From Enterobacter cloacae (GTDB lineage: Bacteria; Pseudomonadota; Gammaproteobacteria; Enterobacterales; Enterobacteriaceae), in the NCBI GenBank assembly GCA_014169315.1, contig AP022133.1:2728001-2792000 (forward strand): a stretch of DNA of 64,000 nt, written 5' to 3'. Below the pieces are notes generated by a model. It worked only from the letters and a program-made list of their open reading frames with translations, was not told the DNA's origin and searched no databases. Below, in pieces: positions 37,758 through 47,382 of the stretch. Position 1 is the stretch's first letter; every line of letters begins with the position of its first letter. The position numbers and the translations under genes were made by a program.

Positions 37758-40700
37758 TTACGCCTTCTCAATGTTGACTAAGAACGCCTTGTACTCTGGC
37801 GTTTGTGAGTTAGCGTCACCCACCGATGGCGTCAGCGTATTGGCAAGGAAGCCTTTGCGGGTTGCACCTTCAAAGCCCCAGTGACACGGAATACCAATGG
37901 TGTTGACCTTGCGGCCATCAATGGTCAAGGTTTGCAGGCGTTTGGTCACCACCGCTTTGGCTTTGATAAAACCACGTTTCGAGGTCACCTTCACCGTATC
38001 TCCTGCCGTAATGCCTTTCTCATGTGCCAGACTCTCCCCGATCTCGATAAACTGATCCGGCTGGGCGATGGCGTTAAGTCGTGCATGCTTGGTCCAGTGG
38101 CGAAACAGCTCGGTAATCGAATAGGTTGTCGCAACATAGGGAAACGCATCTGCTTTGCCCATATTGGCAATATCGTCTTTAAACACGCGGGCTACCGGGC
38201 TGGAGATAACATCCGGGTGCAACGGGTTTGTTCCAATCGGTGATTCAATCGGTTCGTAGTGTTCCGGGAACGGTCCATCGTTCATTTTGTCGATGGAGAA
38301 GAGCCGCGCTACGCCCTCCGGGTTCATGATAAATGGCCCGACATTGCTGCCCGGTGCAGAGGCGTTGTAATCCGCCACATCCATTCCGGACCACTTTTTG
38401 CCGTCCCAGTGCAATAAGGCACGCTCTGCATCCCACGGTTTTCCCTGAGGGTCGGCCGACGCGCGGTTATAGAGAATGCGACGGTTAGCTGGCCACGACC
38501 ATGCCCAGCCCGGCGTGCAGCCCAGCCCGTACGGATCGCTGTTATCACGATTCGCCATCTGGTTACCCTGCTCCGTCCAACTACCGCAGTAAACCCAGCA
38601 GAAGCTGCTGGTTGAACCGTCATCACGCAGCTGGGCAAAGCTGCTGAGCTGCTGACCCTTCTTCGCGATTGGCTGACCTTCATCATCAAACAGATCCACC
38701 AGCGCGACACCGTTGGCCTCACGGGCAATCTCTTCAGGATGCGGATCGCGCGGATTCTTATACGCCCAGGACATACTCAGCACCGGTTCCGGGTTCGCCC
38801 CGCCTTCCTGCTGGTACAGTTCACGCAGACGCGTAAACAGGCGGCCCAGAATTTTGCCATCATGCATCGCTTCGCCTGGTGGCTCAGCTGCAGCCCAGTG
38901 CCACTGTAGCCAACGGCCTGAGTTGGCGATTGAGCCATCTTCCTCCGCGAAGCACGACGACGGCAGACGGAAAACTTCGGTCTGGATATCCGCGGGGTTG
39001 ACGTCGTTCATCTCCCCGTGATGCTGCCAGAAGGTTGATGACTCGGTGACCAGCGGATCAATAATCACCATGTATTTCAGCTTTGCCAGCGCGCGGGAAG
39101 ATTTGTTCTTATCCGGGAATGCCGCCAGCGGGTTAAAGCCCTGTACGATATAACCGTTGATTTTGCCTTCCAGCATCAGTTCTGCCTGGGTCATCACGTC
39201 GTAGAGACGATCCCACTTCGGCAGCCAGTCATAGCCCCAGTTATTTTCAGCCGTTGCGCGATCGCCCCAGAAGCTTTTCATCATGCTGACGAAGAACTTC
39301 GGCGTGTTTTGCCAGTAGTTCACTTCGTTAAGGCCTAACGATGGGGGCGTAATCTGGGAAATATAGGTCTGATAGTCCGGCTGTTTTTCCGACGGCAGCG
39401 GCATGTATCCCGGAAGGTTAGTTGAGAGCAAACCGAGATCGGTATAGCCCTGAATATTGGAGTGTCCGCGCAGGGCATTCACGCCACCACCCGCCATACC
39501 AATATTGCCGAGCAACAGCTGTAACATGCCCGCCGCACGAATAATCTGCGCCCCGGCAGAGTGGTGCGTCCAGCCCAGTGCATAGAGGATGGTTGCAGTG
39601 CGATCCGGTACGCTGGTACTGGCGAGGATCTCACAGATGCGGGTGAAGTCAGCAACAGAAGTGCCGCACAGACGGTTGACCATTTCCGGCGTGTAGCGGT
39701 CAACGTGTGTTTTCAGCAAGTTCCAGACGCAACGGGGATCGCTGAGCGTTTCATCACGCCGGGCATTCCCCTGCGCGTCCAGCTGATAGAACCAGCTCGA
39801 TTTATCATACTGGCGCTTGCTCGCGTCATATCCACTGAACAACCCGTCGTGAAAAGTATAATCCTCGCGGATCAGCAGGCTGGCATTCGTATAAGCGCGG
39901 ACATAGTCGTGCTGAACGGTATCGTGCGCAATCAGATAGCGGATAACCCCCAGCAGAAAGGCGGTGTCTGAACCTGCACGGATTGGGGCGTAAAGGTCGG
40001 CGACAGCAGCACTGCGGTTGAAGCGCGGATCGACCACCACCACCGTGGCATCGTTTTTTGTTTGTGCTTCAACGACCCACTTAAAACCTACCGGGTGCGC
40101 TTCAGCGGCGTTTCCGCCCATCACCAACACCACATTGGCGTTTTTGATATCCACCCAGTTGTTGGTCATCGCACCGCGACCAAAGGTTGGTGCCAGTGCC
40201 GCCACGGTTGGCCCATGACACAAACGCGCCTGACAGTCGATGGCGACCATCCCCAGTGCGCGGGTGAACTTACCGTCGAGGATCCCAGTTTCGTTACTCG
40301 CTGCCGATGAGCAAAGCATCCCGGTGGTGCTCCAGCGGTTGACCGTCAGCCCCTGGGCATTTTTCTCAATAAAATTCGCATCGCGATCCGTCTTCATCAG
40401 CCGGGCGATGCGCTCGATTGCATCATCCCAGGAAATACGCTGCCATTTATCCGAACCCGGCGCACGGTATTCAGGGTAAAGCAGACGGTTATCGCTATGA
40501 ATATAGTCCAGTACCCCGGCCCCTTTTGGACACAACGAACCGCGGCTCACCGGATGATCAGGATCCCCTTCAACGTGATAAATACTTTCCCTGACGTTTT
40601 TGGCGGTATCGCCGAGGCTGTACATGATCATGCCGCAACCTACTGAACAATAGGTACAGTTATTACGCGTCTCTTTTGCTTTTAAAAGTTTGTATTGACG

Positions 40701-40808
40701 TGTTTCTGCCTGTGCAGAAAACGATGATAAAAATCCGAGTGATGCGACAGTTGTTCCTGCCATACCCCCCGCGCAGATCTTGAAGAACTGCCTCCGGCTA
40801 AGCTCCAT
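37758..40808 (-). CDS. fdnG: Formate dehydrogenase-N catalytic subunit, cysteine form
   Basis: A 1016-residue periplasmic molybdopterin formate dehydrogenase. A Tat signal peptide is at the N-terminus (MELSRRQFFKICAGG, SRRxFxK). The [4Fe-4S] ligands are in NNCTYCSVGCG and SLCPKGAG. The active-site residue that is selenocysteine in E. coli FdnG is C197 here (TGT, plus-strand 40218-40220) in CQARLCHGPTVAALAP, with His198 kept. With fdnH and fdnI it forms a proton-motive formate:menaquinone (nitrate respiration) module. It is seven bases over one residue longer than E. coli FdnG (1015). Confidence 0.9.
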   Translation of the reverse strand: MELSRRQFFKICAGGMAGTTVASLGFLSSFSAQAETRQYKLLKAKETRNNCTYCSVGCGMIMYSLGDTAKNVRESIYHVEGDPDHPVSRGSLCPKGAGVLDYIHSDNRLLYPEYRAPGSDKWQRISWDDAIERIARLMKTDRDANFIEKNAQGLTVNRWSTTGMLCSSAASNETGILDGKFTRALGMVAIDCQARLCHGPTVAALAPTFGRGAMTNNWVDIKNANVVLVMGGNAAEAHPVGFKWVVEAQTKNDATVVVVDPRFNRSAAVADLYAPIRAGSDTAFLLGVIRYLIAHDTVQHDYVRAYTNASLLIREDYTFHDGLFSGYDASKRQYDKSSWFYQLDAQGNARRDETLSDPRCVWNLLKTHVDRYTPEMVNRLCGTSVADFTRICEILASTSVPDRTATILYALGWTHHSAGAQIIRAAGMLQLLLGNIGMAGGGVNALRGHSNIQGYTDLGLLSTNLPGYMPLPSEKQPDYQTYISQITPPSLGLNEVNYWQNTPKFFVSMMKSFWGDRATAENNWGYDWLPKWDRLYDVMTQAELMLEGKINGYIVQGFNPLAAFPDKNKSSRALAKLKYMVIIDPLVTESSTFWQHHGEMNDVNPADIQTEVFRLPSSCFAEEDGSIANSGRWLQWHWAAAEPPGEAMHDGKILGRLFTRLRELYQQEGGANPEPVLSMSWAYKNPRDPHPEEIAREANGVALVDLFDDEGQPIAKKGQQLSSFAQLRDDGSTSSFCWVYCGSWTEQGNQMANRDNSDPYGLGCTPGWAWSWPANRRILYNRASADPQGKPWDAERALLHWDGKKWSGMDVADYNASAPGSNVGPFIMNPEGVARLFSIDKMNDGPFPEHYEPIESPIGTNPLHPDVISSPVARVFKDDIANMGKADAFPYVATTYSITELFRHWTKHARLNAIAQPDQFIEIGESLAHEKGITAGDTVKVTSKRGFIKAKAVVTKRLQTLTIDGRKVNTIGIPCHWGFEGATRKGFLANTLTPSVGDANSQTPEYKAFLVNIEKA

Positions 40809-40870
40809 TGTTCCTCCAGCTTAAACTTAAGACATGAAAAGGGACAGAGATTATAGGGGTATTGTGTCTG

Positions 40871-40898
40871 ATAAACCATTATCCATTTGTGGTTATAA
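40871..40898. promoter_or_regulatory. Inverted repeat upstream of fdnG promoter
   Basis: ATAAACCA and TGGTTATAA flank an 11-bp centre about 28-55 bp upstream of the predicted start. It has the size and place of an activator site, but the protein is unknown. Confidence 0.4.
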
Positions 40899-41242
40899 GA
40901 CCCTGATAAATGAGAGGGCGCATTCCTGTCAAATTCGGGACATTCTAAGGATGCATATTGATCATGCTGCTCTGTCTCTCATTTTCACGAAAAATTAAAT
41001 TGTCTGCTTAGACAGCATCGATAAAGCTATTTACGACTTATACCAGTACTTAAATCGTAAATGCTTAAAGAGATATTTTTCTTAACAGGATACCTGGTAT
41101 TATTTTTTTACTGGTTTCAGTTGAAGTTACTAAGAATAAAATATACGGACAGTCATTATGATGAATATCATAATAAAATTTATAACCAACAACTATTTAG
41201 AGAATACGTGGTGAATTGATTGCAATCCCAGTGATAGTGTAC

Positions 41243-41270
41243 AAAAAAGGCCGCAAGCGCGGCCTTTTCT
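41243..41270. terminator. ydiH terminator
   Basis: AAAAAAGGCCGC-AAGC-GCGGCCTTTTCTT is T-rich on both strands. On the minus strand it ends ydiH. Confidence 0.88.
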
Positions 41271-41277
41271 TCAGGTA

Positions 41278-41472
41278 TTAATGGACGTGAACGCCCAACC
41301 GCCAGGCAAAGTAGATCTCTTCTTTGAGTTCATTTGAAGAGAGCGCCAGCAAATCAGCAAACTCCAGCTCAAGCTGCTTCAGCTTTTTCAGGTACTGCGC
41401 CGGAGACAGGTTGCTTTTATCGCGACGTATATATTCAATTGCCAGTTGTGTTGGGGTTATTTCAGTATCCAT
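41278..41472 (-). CDS. ydiH: YdiH family protein
   Basis: A 64-residue protein matching E. coli YdiH (62 aa), including SNLSPAQYLKKLKQLELEFA and EIYFAWRLGVH. Function unknown. GAGGACATC before the ATG at 41472 supports this start over a longer frame. It is the same neighbour of menI as in E. coli. Confidence 0.9.
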   Translation of the reverse strand: MDTEITPTQLAIEYIRRDKSNLSPAQYLKKLKQLELEFADLLALSSNELKEEIYFAWRLGVHVH

Positions 41473-41557
41473 GATGTCCTCGCTTATGTACAAAACCTGG
41501 CCAGTATATCACAGTCAATCGCCTGGTTTTTGACCAAATGCAAAACATCGGGCAACT

Positions 41558-41968
41558 TTACACAACCGCCGTCGTCAGGCGCGACGAACAGCACAGACGT
41601 TCCTGCTCATCGAGAATGTCTATCTGCCACACCTGATGACGTCTCCCGGCGTGGAGGGCGCGGCAGATCCCCCGCACTCGCCCACTGCGCACGGAACGAA
41701 TATGGTTAGCATTAACTTCCAGTCCGACAACGTTTTGCTCGCCTTCGGTGCAGAGATACCCTGCCACCGACCCCAGCGTTTCGGCCAGCACGACGGACGC
41801 GCCACCGTGCAGTAAGCCAAACGGTTGATGGGTACGGCTATCGACCGGCATGGTGGCTTCCAGCTCATTCTCACCAATGCGGGTAAACTGGATATCCAGC
41901 AAACCCACCATATTACCTTCGCTCATGGCATTCAGTGCCTGTAGCGTCACAGCTCGTTTCCAGATCAT
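41558..41968 (-). CDS. menI: 1,4-dihydroxy-2-naphthoyl-CoA hydrolase
   Basis: A 136-residue hotdog-fold thioesterase (YdiI) of menaquinone synthesis. Catalytic region [20 protein letters not shown] holds the active-site glutamate at about residue 63. Its ATG overlaps the ydiJ stop (ATGA), so the two are cotranscribed. Length equals E. coli MenI. Confidence 0.95.
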   Translation of the reverse strand: MIWKRAVTLQALNAMSEGNMVGLLDIQFTRIGENELEATMPVDSRTHQPFGLLHGGASVVLAETLGSVAGYLCTEGEQNVVGLEVNANHIRSVRSGRVRGICRALHAGRRHQVWQIDILDEQERLCCSSRLTTAVV

Positions 41969-44900
41969 CCGATAATCTCCAGTAAAGCCTGTAATGGATG
42001 GCGCACGCCGTTACCTTCGACGCGTTTTACCTGGCTGCGGCACGAGTAGCCCGTCGCCAGACAACGATTTCGCGGTAAGCGCTGCATCGCCTGATGCCAC
42101 GACAACTCGTAGATCCCCAACGACGTTGCATGGTTTTTCACTTCATGCCCGTAAGTACCGGCCATACCGCAGCAGCCGACGCTGACGTTCTCCAGTTTCG
42201 CGCCAAAACGGGCGAAAATAGAGGCCCACTGGGCAGGAGCCCCTGGCAAAGCGGTCACTTCGGTACAGTGGCCAAAAAGATACCATGACTCACCGCGCAC
42301 ATCTGCCGTGGTCATCCCCTGTAGTGCGGCTGGTAGCCATTCGTGCACCAGCATGACGTGGAAATCGCCGCGTTTTTCGCCCAGCGTCTGTTTGTACTCA
42401 TCCCGGTAGCACAGCACCAGCGCCGGATCGACACCGACCATTGGCATGCCCAGTTGCGCAACACGATTTAAGAAATCTGCGGTTTTCCGGGCCGTTTTGG
42501 CAAAGCGGGTCAGGAAACCTTTAATGTGCTGCGCCTTGCCGTTTGGCGAGAACGGCAGCACCACTGGCTGATAATCCAGCTTTTCAGCCAGGCGTACAAA
42601 GTCAGCCACCACCTGAGCATCGTAGTAACTGGTAAACGGATCCTGCACCACCAGCACCACGCGGGCTTTCTGCTCCGGGCTTAACGCTTCAAGTTGCTCC
42701 AGCGTCATGTTCGCCGAGCGGTGTCCAACCAGCTGGCGTTGCAAGGATGGCGTCGACAACAGCGGCAGATCCACCATCCCGATATGTTTTTCGGAGAGCT
42801 TGCGCACCAGCGGCTGATTGATAAAGAAGTTAAAGGTCTTCGGCGCTCTCGCCATCAGCGGCGCGTAGCTTTCCACCGTTGCCACCAGGTGGTCACGCAT
42901 CGGGCGCAGATAGCGCGTGTGGTAAAGCTGCAGGAAGCGGGAACGGAACTCCGGCACGTCGATTTTAATTGGGCACTGGGTCGAACACGCCTTACAGGCC
43001 AGGCAGCCGGACATTGCCTCTTTCACTTCATGCGAGAAGTCGTACTCGCCCTTGCTTGCATGCCAGCTGTTGCGGGTACGTTCGATAAGCGAACGCAGGC
43101 TGGCACCTTTCTCCGGCAGTTCCTGCTCCAGTTTCAGTGGATCCACCCCACGATCGGCCAACAAACGCAGCCATTCGCGCACCAGCGTTGCTCGCCCCTT
43201 TGGGGAGTGAATGCGGTTGCTGGTCATTTTCATCGACGGGCACATCGGGCTTTTCACGTCAAAGTTAAAGCACAGGCCGTTGCCATTACACTCCATTGCA
43301 CCGCGCCAGGAGGTGCGTACCGCAACCGGAATTTGTCTGTCCCAGGTGCCGCGTTTGACGGAATCCACCCGTAACATCGGCGCGTCAACCCCCTCTGGCG
43401 GGCAAATTTTACCCGGGTTGAGGCGGTTATCAGGGTCGAATACCGCTTTGACCTTGCGCAGCTCACCGTAGAGTTGTTCACCGAAGAAAGCCGGGCTGTA
43501 CTCCGCACGGAACCCCTTACCGTGTTCACCCCACAGCAGACCACCATATTTGGCGGTCAGGGCCACGACATCGTCGGAGATCGCTTTCATCAGCATCTCC
43601 TGCTGGGGGTCACACATGTCCAGTGCCGGACGCACATGCAGTACCCCGGCGTCGACGTGTCCGAACATGCCATAGCTCAGGCCGTGGCTGTCCAGCAGTG
43701 CGCGAAACTCAACGATATAATCCGCCAGATGCTCCGGTGGTACGCAGGTGTCTTCGGCAAAGGGAATGGGTTTGGCGGCACCTTTGGCGTTGCCAAGCAG
43801 CCCCACCGCTTTTTTACGCATCGCGTAGATACGTTCAATGCCGGAGAGATCGTTACAGAGCTGCCAGCCAATCACCCCGCCCTCGCCCCGGGCGATGAGC
43901 TCGTCCAGCCTCTGACAAAGCATCGTCACCTGACTTTCGATCAGTTCGGCATCATCACCCGCAAATTCAACAATATTCAGGCCGAGCATCTCTTTATCCG
44001 GCACATCGGTGATCAGCTCGCTCACGGAGTGCCAGACGATATCTTCCCGGGCCAGATTCAGCACTTTGGAGTCGACGGTTTCCACCGACAACGCCCGCGC
44101 CTCCACCATAAACGGCGCATTGCGCAGTGCGGAGTCGAAAGAGTTGTATTTGACGTTCACCAGGCGGCGCACCTTCGGCAAGCGGGTGATATCCAGACGC
44201 GCCTCGGTGATAAACGCCAGCGTCCCTTCGGATCCGGTCAGCACGCGGGTCAAATCAAACTGGCTCAAATCATCATTAAAAACATGACGCAGGTCGTAAC
44301 CTGTTAAGAAGCGGTTCAGTTTTGGGAATTTATCGAGGATCAGCTGGCGGTTATCGCGACAGCGTTCCAGTACGGTGCGATAAATTCGCCCGCTCGTGGT
44401 GTTCTCTTTGCCCAACGTTTCCGCCAGCTCAACCGGCATCGGCTGGGTATCAAGGATATCGCCCCCCATCAGTACCGCGCGAACGCCCATGACGTGATCG
44501 GAGGTTTTACCGTAGACCAGGGAACCCTGACCGGAAGCATCGGTGTTGATCATCCCGCCAATTGTGGCGCGGTTGCTTGTGGACAGCTCCGGGGCGAAAA
44601 AGTAGCCGTAGGGTTTCAGGTATTGGTTGAGCTGATCTTTAATGACCCCCGCTTCAACGCGCACCCACCCCTCTTCAGGGTTGATCTCAATGATGCGGTT
44701 CATATAGCGGGACATATCGATGATGATGCCCTGGTTCAGTGCCTGGCCATTGGTGCCAGTACCGCCGCCGCGTGGGGTAAATATCAGAGACGTAAATCGT
44801 TCTTGCGCCGCCAGACGGGCTACCAGCGCGACATCAGCCGTTGAGCGTGGGAAAACGACGGCATCGGGAAGTAGCTGGTAGATACTGTTATCGGTCGCCA

Positions 44901-45021
44901 TCGTCAGCCTGTCGGCATAATTGGTGGCGGTATCACCTGTAAAACCCTGTTGCTCCAGTGCCTGCAAAAAATTAAGCACCAGCTGAACGACGCCGGGTGC
45001 CTGGGAAATCTGTGGGATCAT
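41965..45021 (-). CDS. ydiJ: YdiJ, FAD and Fe-S dehydrogenase
   Basis: A 1018-residue flavo-iron-sulfur protein. The N-terminal half holds the PCMH FAD-binding domain ([18 protein letters not shown], about 82-99) and FAD-linked oxidase C domain. A 4Fe-4S segment [12 protein letters not shown] lies near 660, and a C-terminal CCG domain has [13 protein letters not shown]. coli YdiJ has been linked to D-2-hydroxyglutarate oxidation; the family (GlcD/LDH-like) oxidises 2-hydroxy acids. It overlaps menI and diverges from ydiK across an ERIC element. Confidence 0.9.
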   Translation of the reverse strand: MIPQISQAPGVVQLVLNFLQALEQQGFTGDTATNYADRLTMATDNSIYQLLPDAVVFPRSTADVALVARLAAQERFTSLIFTPRGGGTGTNGQALNQGIIIDMSRYMNRIIEINPEEGWVRVEAGVIKDQLNQYLKPYGYFFAPELSTSNRATIGGMINTDASGQGSLVYGKTSDHVMGVRAVLMGGDILDTQPMPVELAETLGKENTTSGRIYRTVLERCRDNRQLILDKFPKLNRFLTGYDLRHVFNDDLSQFDLTRVLTGSEGTLAFITEARLDITRLPKVRRLVNVKYNSFDSALRNAPFMVEARALSVETVDSKVLNLAREDIVWHSVSELITDVPDKEMLGLNIVEFAGDDAELIESQVTMLCQRLDELIARGEGGVIGWQLCNDLSGIERIYAMRKKAVGLLGNAKGAAKPIPFAEDTCVPPEHLADYIVEFRALLDSHGLSYGMFGHVDAGVLHVRPALDMCDPQQEMLMKAISDDVVALTAKYGGLLWGEHGKGFRAEYSPAFFGEQLYGELRKVKAVFDPDNRLNPGKICPPEGVDAPMLRVDSVKRGTWDRQIPVAVRTSWRGAMECNGNGLCFNFDVKSPMCPSMKMTSNRIHSPKGRATLVREWLRLLADRGVDPLKLEQELPEKGASLRSLIERTRNSWHASKGEYDFSHEVKEAMSGCLACKACSTQCPIKIDVPEFRSRFLQLYHTRYLRPMRDHLVATVESYAPLMARAPKTFNFFINQPLVRKLSEKHIGMVDLPLLSTPSLQRQLVGHRSANMTLEQLEALSPEQKARVVLVVQDPFTSYYDAQVVADFVRLAEKLDYQPVVLPFSPNGKAQHIKGFLTRFAKTARKTADFLNRVAQLGMPMVGVDPALVLCYRDEYKQTLGEKRGDFHVMLVHEWLPAALQGMTTADVRGESWYLFGHCTEVTALPGAPAQWASIFARFGAKLENVSVGCCGMAGTYGHEVKNHATSLGIYELSWHQAMQRLPRNRCLATGYSCRSQVKRVEGNGVRHPLQALLEIIG

Positions 45022-45055
45022 TACTGTCGACCCTAATTAGAGTTGTGGATCCCCT

Positions 45056-45169
45056 TCATACTTCAAGCAGCAGATGCGTTGGCTGCGTCTACTCACCCTG
45101 GCCACATAGTTATCCATGCGCCCAGGGATTCGTTCACTTGCCGCCTTCCTGCAGCCTGAATTATTCAGG
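45056..45169. repeat. ERIC (intergenic repeat unit)
   Basis: A diverged copy of the roughly 127-bp Enterobacterial Repetitive Intergenic Consensus. Recognisable blocks are GCGTTGGCTGCGT, CCCAGGGATTCGTTCACTTG and CCGCCTTCCTGCAGC, with the two halves complementary (TTCAAGCAGCAG and CTGCAGCCTGAA). It lies between divergent ydiJ and ydiK. Confidence 0.78.
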
Positions 45170-45185
45170 AGATAATCGTTTGCGT
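45170..45185. promoter_or_regulatory. Weak PurR-like box upstream of ydiK
   Basis: AGATAATCGTTTGCGT keeps the CGTTTGCGT half of the PurR box but only part of the other half (about 12 of 16 matches). Confidence 0.35.
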
Positions 45186-45343
45186 TGTGTCCCAACTTTT
45201 TATCACATTTTTTTCTTATACGCTCAGCAGAATTACAGGCAAAATCCGCCTGTCAAAAATCGCTGAAATCACTAATGATTAGAGAGACGCGGTTTTACGT
45301 TTCCGCCGGCCTGTCTGGCGTTCATTTAAGGAAAGTTTTATTT

Positions 45344-46459
45344 ATGGTCAATCTCCGTCAGCCCAGGGATGTTGCGCAAATTTTACTGTCGGTGCTGTTC
45401 TTAGCCATCATGATTATTGCGTGTCTGTGGATTGTTCAACCTTTCGTGCTCGGCTTTGCCTGGGCCGCGACCGTGGTCGTCGCGACCTGGCCTTTACTCT
45501 TGCGTTTGCAGAAACTGCTCTTTGGACGGCGTGGTCTGGCGGTGCTGGTCATGACCCTGCTGCTGTTCCTGCTGTTTATTATTCCGATTGCGCTGCTGGT
45601 GAATAGCCTTGTTGACTCCAGTGGCCCGGTTATTCGCGCCATCTCCAGCGGCGATCTGACGCTGCCGGATTTCGCCTGGCTCAACAGTATTCCCGTCGTG
45701 GGCGCAAAACTCTACAGCGGCTGGCACAGCCTGCTGGAGATGGGCGGCAGTGCGCTGATGACGAAAGTGCGACCGTATATTGGCACCACCACTACCTGGT
45801 TTGTTGGTCAGGCCGCGCATATCGGCCGGTTTATGATGCACTGTACCCTGATGCTGGTCTTCAGCGCCCTGCTGTACTGGCGTGGTGAACAAGTGGCTCT
45901 GGGGATCCGTCATTTTGCCACCCGACTGGCGGGTAAACGCGGCGATGCGGCCGTTCTGCTGGCCGCTCAGGCCGTCCGTGCCGTTGCGCTTGGCGTGGTG
46001 GTGACTGCGCTGGTGCAGGCCGTGCTGGGCGGTATCGGGCTTGCCATCTCAGGTGTGCCTTACGCAACCATCTTTACCGTCGTGATGCTGATGACCTGCC
46101 TTGCGCAACTGGGACCATTGCTGGTGCTGATACCCTGCATTATCTGGCTCTACTGGACAGGTGATACCACCTGGGGCACCGTCCTGTTGGTCTGGAGCTG
46201 CGTGGTCGGGACGATGGATAACGTCATTCGCCCAATCCTCATCCGTATGGGAGCCGATCTGCCGCTGATCCTGATCCTGTCAGGCGTTATTGGTGGATTG
46301 ATTGCATTTGGGATGATCGGTCTGTTTATTGGCCCGGTACTTCTGGCAGTGACATGGCGTCTCTTCTCCGCCTGGGTGCATGAAGTACCACCGCCGGGAA
46401 CTGACCCGGACGTGATCCTGAGCGAACTGGAAGAGCTGGAAGACCAGAACAAACAGTAA
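45344..46459 (+). CDS. ydiK: YdiK, AI-2E-family membrane protein
   Basis: A 371-residue inner-membrane protein of the UPF0118/AI-2E exporter family with about seven helices. Conserved FNGI-like GIGLAISGVPYATIFTV and DNVIRPILIRMGADLPLILILSG are seen. Substrate unknown. I chose the ATG at 45344 (MVNLRQPRD) because it equals the E. coli start; AAGGAAAG lies 14 bp upstream. Confidence 0.9.
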   Translation: MVNLRQPRDVAQILLSVLFLAIMIIACLWIVQPFVLGFAWAATVVVATWPLLLRLQKLLFGRRGLAVLVMTLLLFLLFIIPIALLVNSLVDSSGPVIRAISSGDLTLPDFAWLNSIPVVGAKLYSGWHSLLEMGGSALMTKVRPYIGTTTTWFVGQAAHIGRFMMHCTLMLVFSALLYWRGEQVALGIRHFATRLAGKRGDAAVLLAAQAVRAVALGVVVTALVQAVLGGIGLAISGVPYATIFTVVMLMTCLAQLGPLLVLIPCIIWLYWTGDTTWGTVLLVWSCVVGTMDNVIRPILIRMGADLPLILILSGVIGGLIAFGMIGLFIGPVLLAVTWRLFSAWVHEVPPPGTDPDVILSELEELEDQNKQ

Positions 46460-46465
46460 CGGTAT

Positions 46466-46493
46466 GGCCGGGTAGCGCTACGTTTACCCGGCC
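46466..46493. repeat. REP-like palindrome after ydiK
   Basis: GGCCGGGTA and TACCCGGCC flank GCGCTACGTT. It is related to the palindromes at 36189-36219 and 52134-52174 and may also end ydiK transcription. Confidence 0.65.
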
Positions 46494-46654
46494 TGAATTG
46501 CTCCCCGCAATACTTAACCATTGTTAAACTATTTATTCTCTGCGCACTGGTCTGACCCGCAAAACCAGCTGTAACTCTGTCATCCACTTCAAAAAATCTT
46601 TACGACTCTTTAACTATTGAGACGAATCTGATCGACGCAAAAAAACGCAATGCC

Positions 46655-46660
46655 TACTAT
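46655..46660 (+). promoter_or_regulatory. rprA promoter -10
   Basis: An extended -10 TGCCTACTAT ends 6 bp before the RprA 5' end. In E. coli this promoter is driven by RcsB; the RcsB box was not resolved here. Confidence 0.6.
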
Positions 46661-46666
46661 TAGCTC

Positions 46667-46772
46667 ACGGTTATAGATCAACACCTTGATTTATAAGCAT
46701 GGAAATCCCCTGAGTGAAACAACGAATTGCTGTGTGTAGTCTTTGCCCATCTCCCACGATGGGCTTTTTTTT
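46667..46772 (+). ncRNA. rprA: RprA small regulatory RNA
   Basis: About 106 nt. Starts ACGGTTATAGATCAACACC, keeps the central block from TGGAAATCCCCTGAGTG onward that includes the rpoS-pairing region, and ends in the terminator GCCCATCTCCCACGATGGGC plus T-run. It is nearly identical to E. coli RprA apart from the 5' hairpin loop, and sits in the same place, downstream of ydiK. RprA activates rpoS and represses csgD in E. coli. Confidence 0.93.
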
Positions 46773-46948
46773 TGCTTATAAAAACAACAAACCCAATGGC
46801 GAGCGTATTTAATCGTCTGGTAGAGTCCATAGTTATATTCTGAATTTGCGATTTCATCTGGAGGCTCAGCCTTTACTTTCAGACTTATTGGATATAGTCG
46901 GGTAATAGCAGAGTATGCAAAGCAATATTTTTAGTTAAGGAAAACGCC

Positions 46949-47074
46949 ATGAAATGTAAAAATATTTTTTCAACTCTGATATTAACCTCCTGCGGGATGA
47001 TTAACAGGATGGCAGTTGAAAGTGAGATCGAAAAATCAAATCTGGAACGGGTTCGTGGGGACTATTGCGCATGA
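46949..47074 (+). CDS. Small putative lipoprotein, 41 aa, possibly frameshifted
   Basis: A 41-codon frame beginning MKCKNIFSTLILTSCGMINR, a short signal sequence with the lipobox LTSC (C15). AAGGAAAACGCC is a good SD before the ATG. It ends in TGA that overlaps the ATG of a second frame (ATGA). The second frame reads on with a cysteine-rich sequence. Either two coupled small genes or one exported protein broken by a frameshift near 47060-47075. No family recognised. Confidence 0.45.
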   Translation: MKCKNIFSTLILTSCGMINRMAVESEIEKSNLERVRGDYCA

Positions 47075-47274
47075 GCAATGCGCAGCGTTATTCAAATGCC
47101 TGTTCCAGAACCAAACCGGAAGTGCGGCAAGGCACACAACAAACCTGTGTCAACGTTCCCGTACTGGAACGCGACAAAAATAACCAGGTTGTAAAAACTG
47201 GCGCAACCGAATCTCGCTGCGCTAACGGAACTTACACCTATCCTGTTGATACCACGGAAAGATTCGGGGGATGA
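47071..47274 (+). CDS. Small cysteine-rich ORF, coupled to the lipoprotein frame
   Basis: A 67-codon frame containing four cysteines (NACSRT, QTCVNV, SRCANG and upstream context) and ending VDTTERFGG. It has no signal peptide and no SD of its own. Its ATG overlaps the stop of the preceding lipoprotein-like frame. It would make best sense as the mature part of that protein after a one-base slip. Compare close relatives to decide. Confidence 0.4.
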   Translation: MSNAQRYSNACSRTKPEVRQGTQQTCVNVPVLERDKNNQVVKTGATESRCANGTYTYPVDTTERFGG

Positions 47275-47347
47275 CAAGTTCTATGCCAAAGCGCGTTTCG
47301 CCAGAGATGTATCTGATGAATTAATCAACATTATTGTGCTTAATCAT

Positions 47348-47375
47348 ATGGGCTTCCTGTTACCAGGAAGCCCAT
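47348..47375. terminator. Hairpin at the ppsA 3' end
   Basis: ATGGGCTTCCTG-TTAC-CAGGAAGCCCAT, perfect 12-bp stem followed by CATATTTTTAC on the plus strand. It lies between the small ORFs and convergent ppsA. Confidence 0.75.
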
Positions 47376-47382
47376 CATATTT

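Larger units (their letters stand above)
40809..41277. promoter_or_regulatory. fdnG upstream region
   Basis: 469 bp, strongly AT-rich. On the minus strand TATAAT (plus 40850-40855) is 35-40 bp before the fdnG ATG, with GGAGGA as SD. TACCCCT next to it fits the NarL heptamer TACYYMT. An inverted repeat lies upstream (separate entry). I find no confident FNR site and no ORF. Confidence 0.45.

Noticed and set aside
41216..41230. TTGATTGCAATCCC as an FNR site for fdnG
   Set aside because: Only the left half fits TTGAT-N4-ATCAA well, and it lies about 400 bp from the start, beyond the ydiH terminator.
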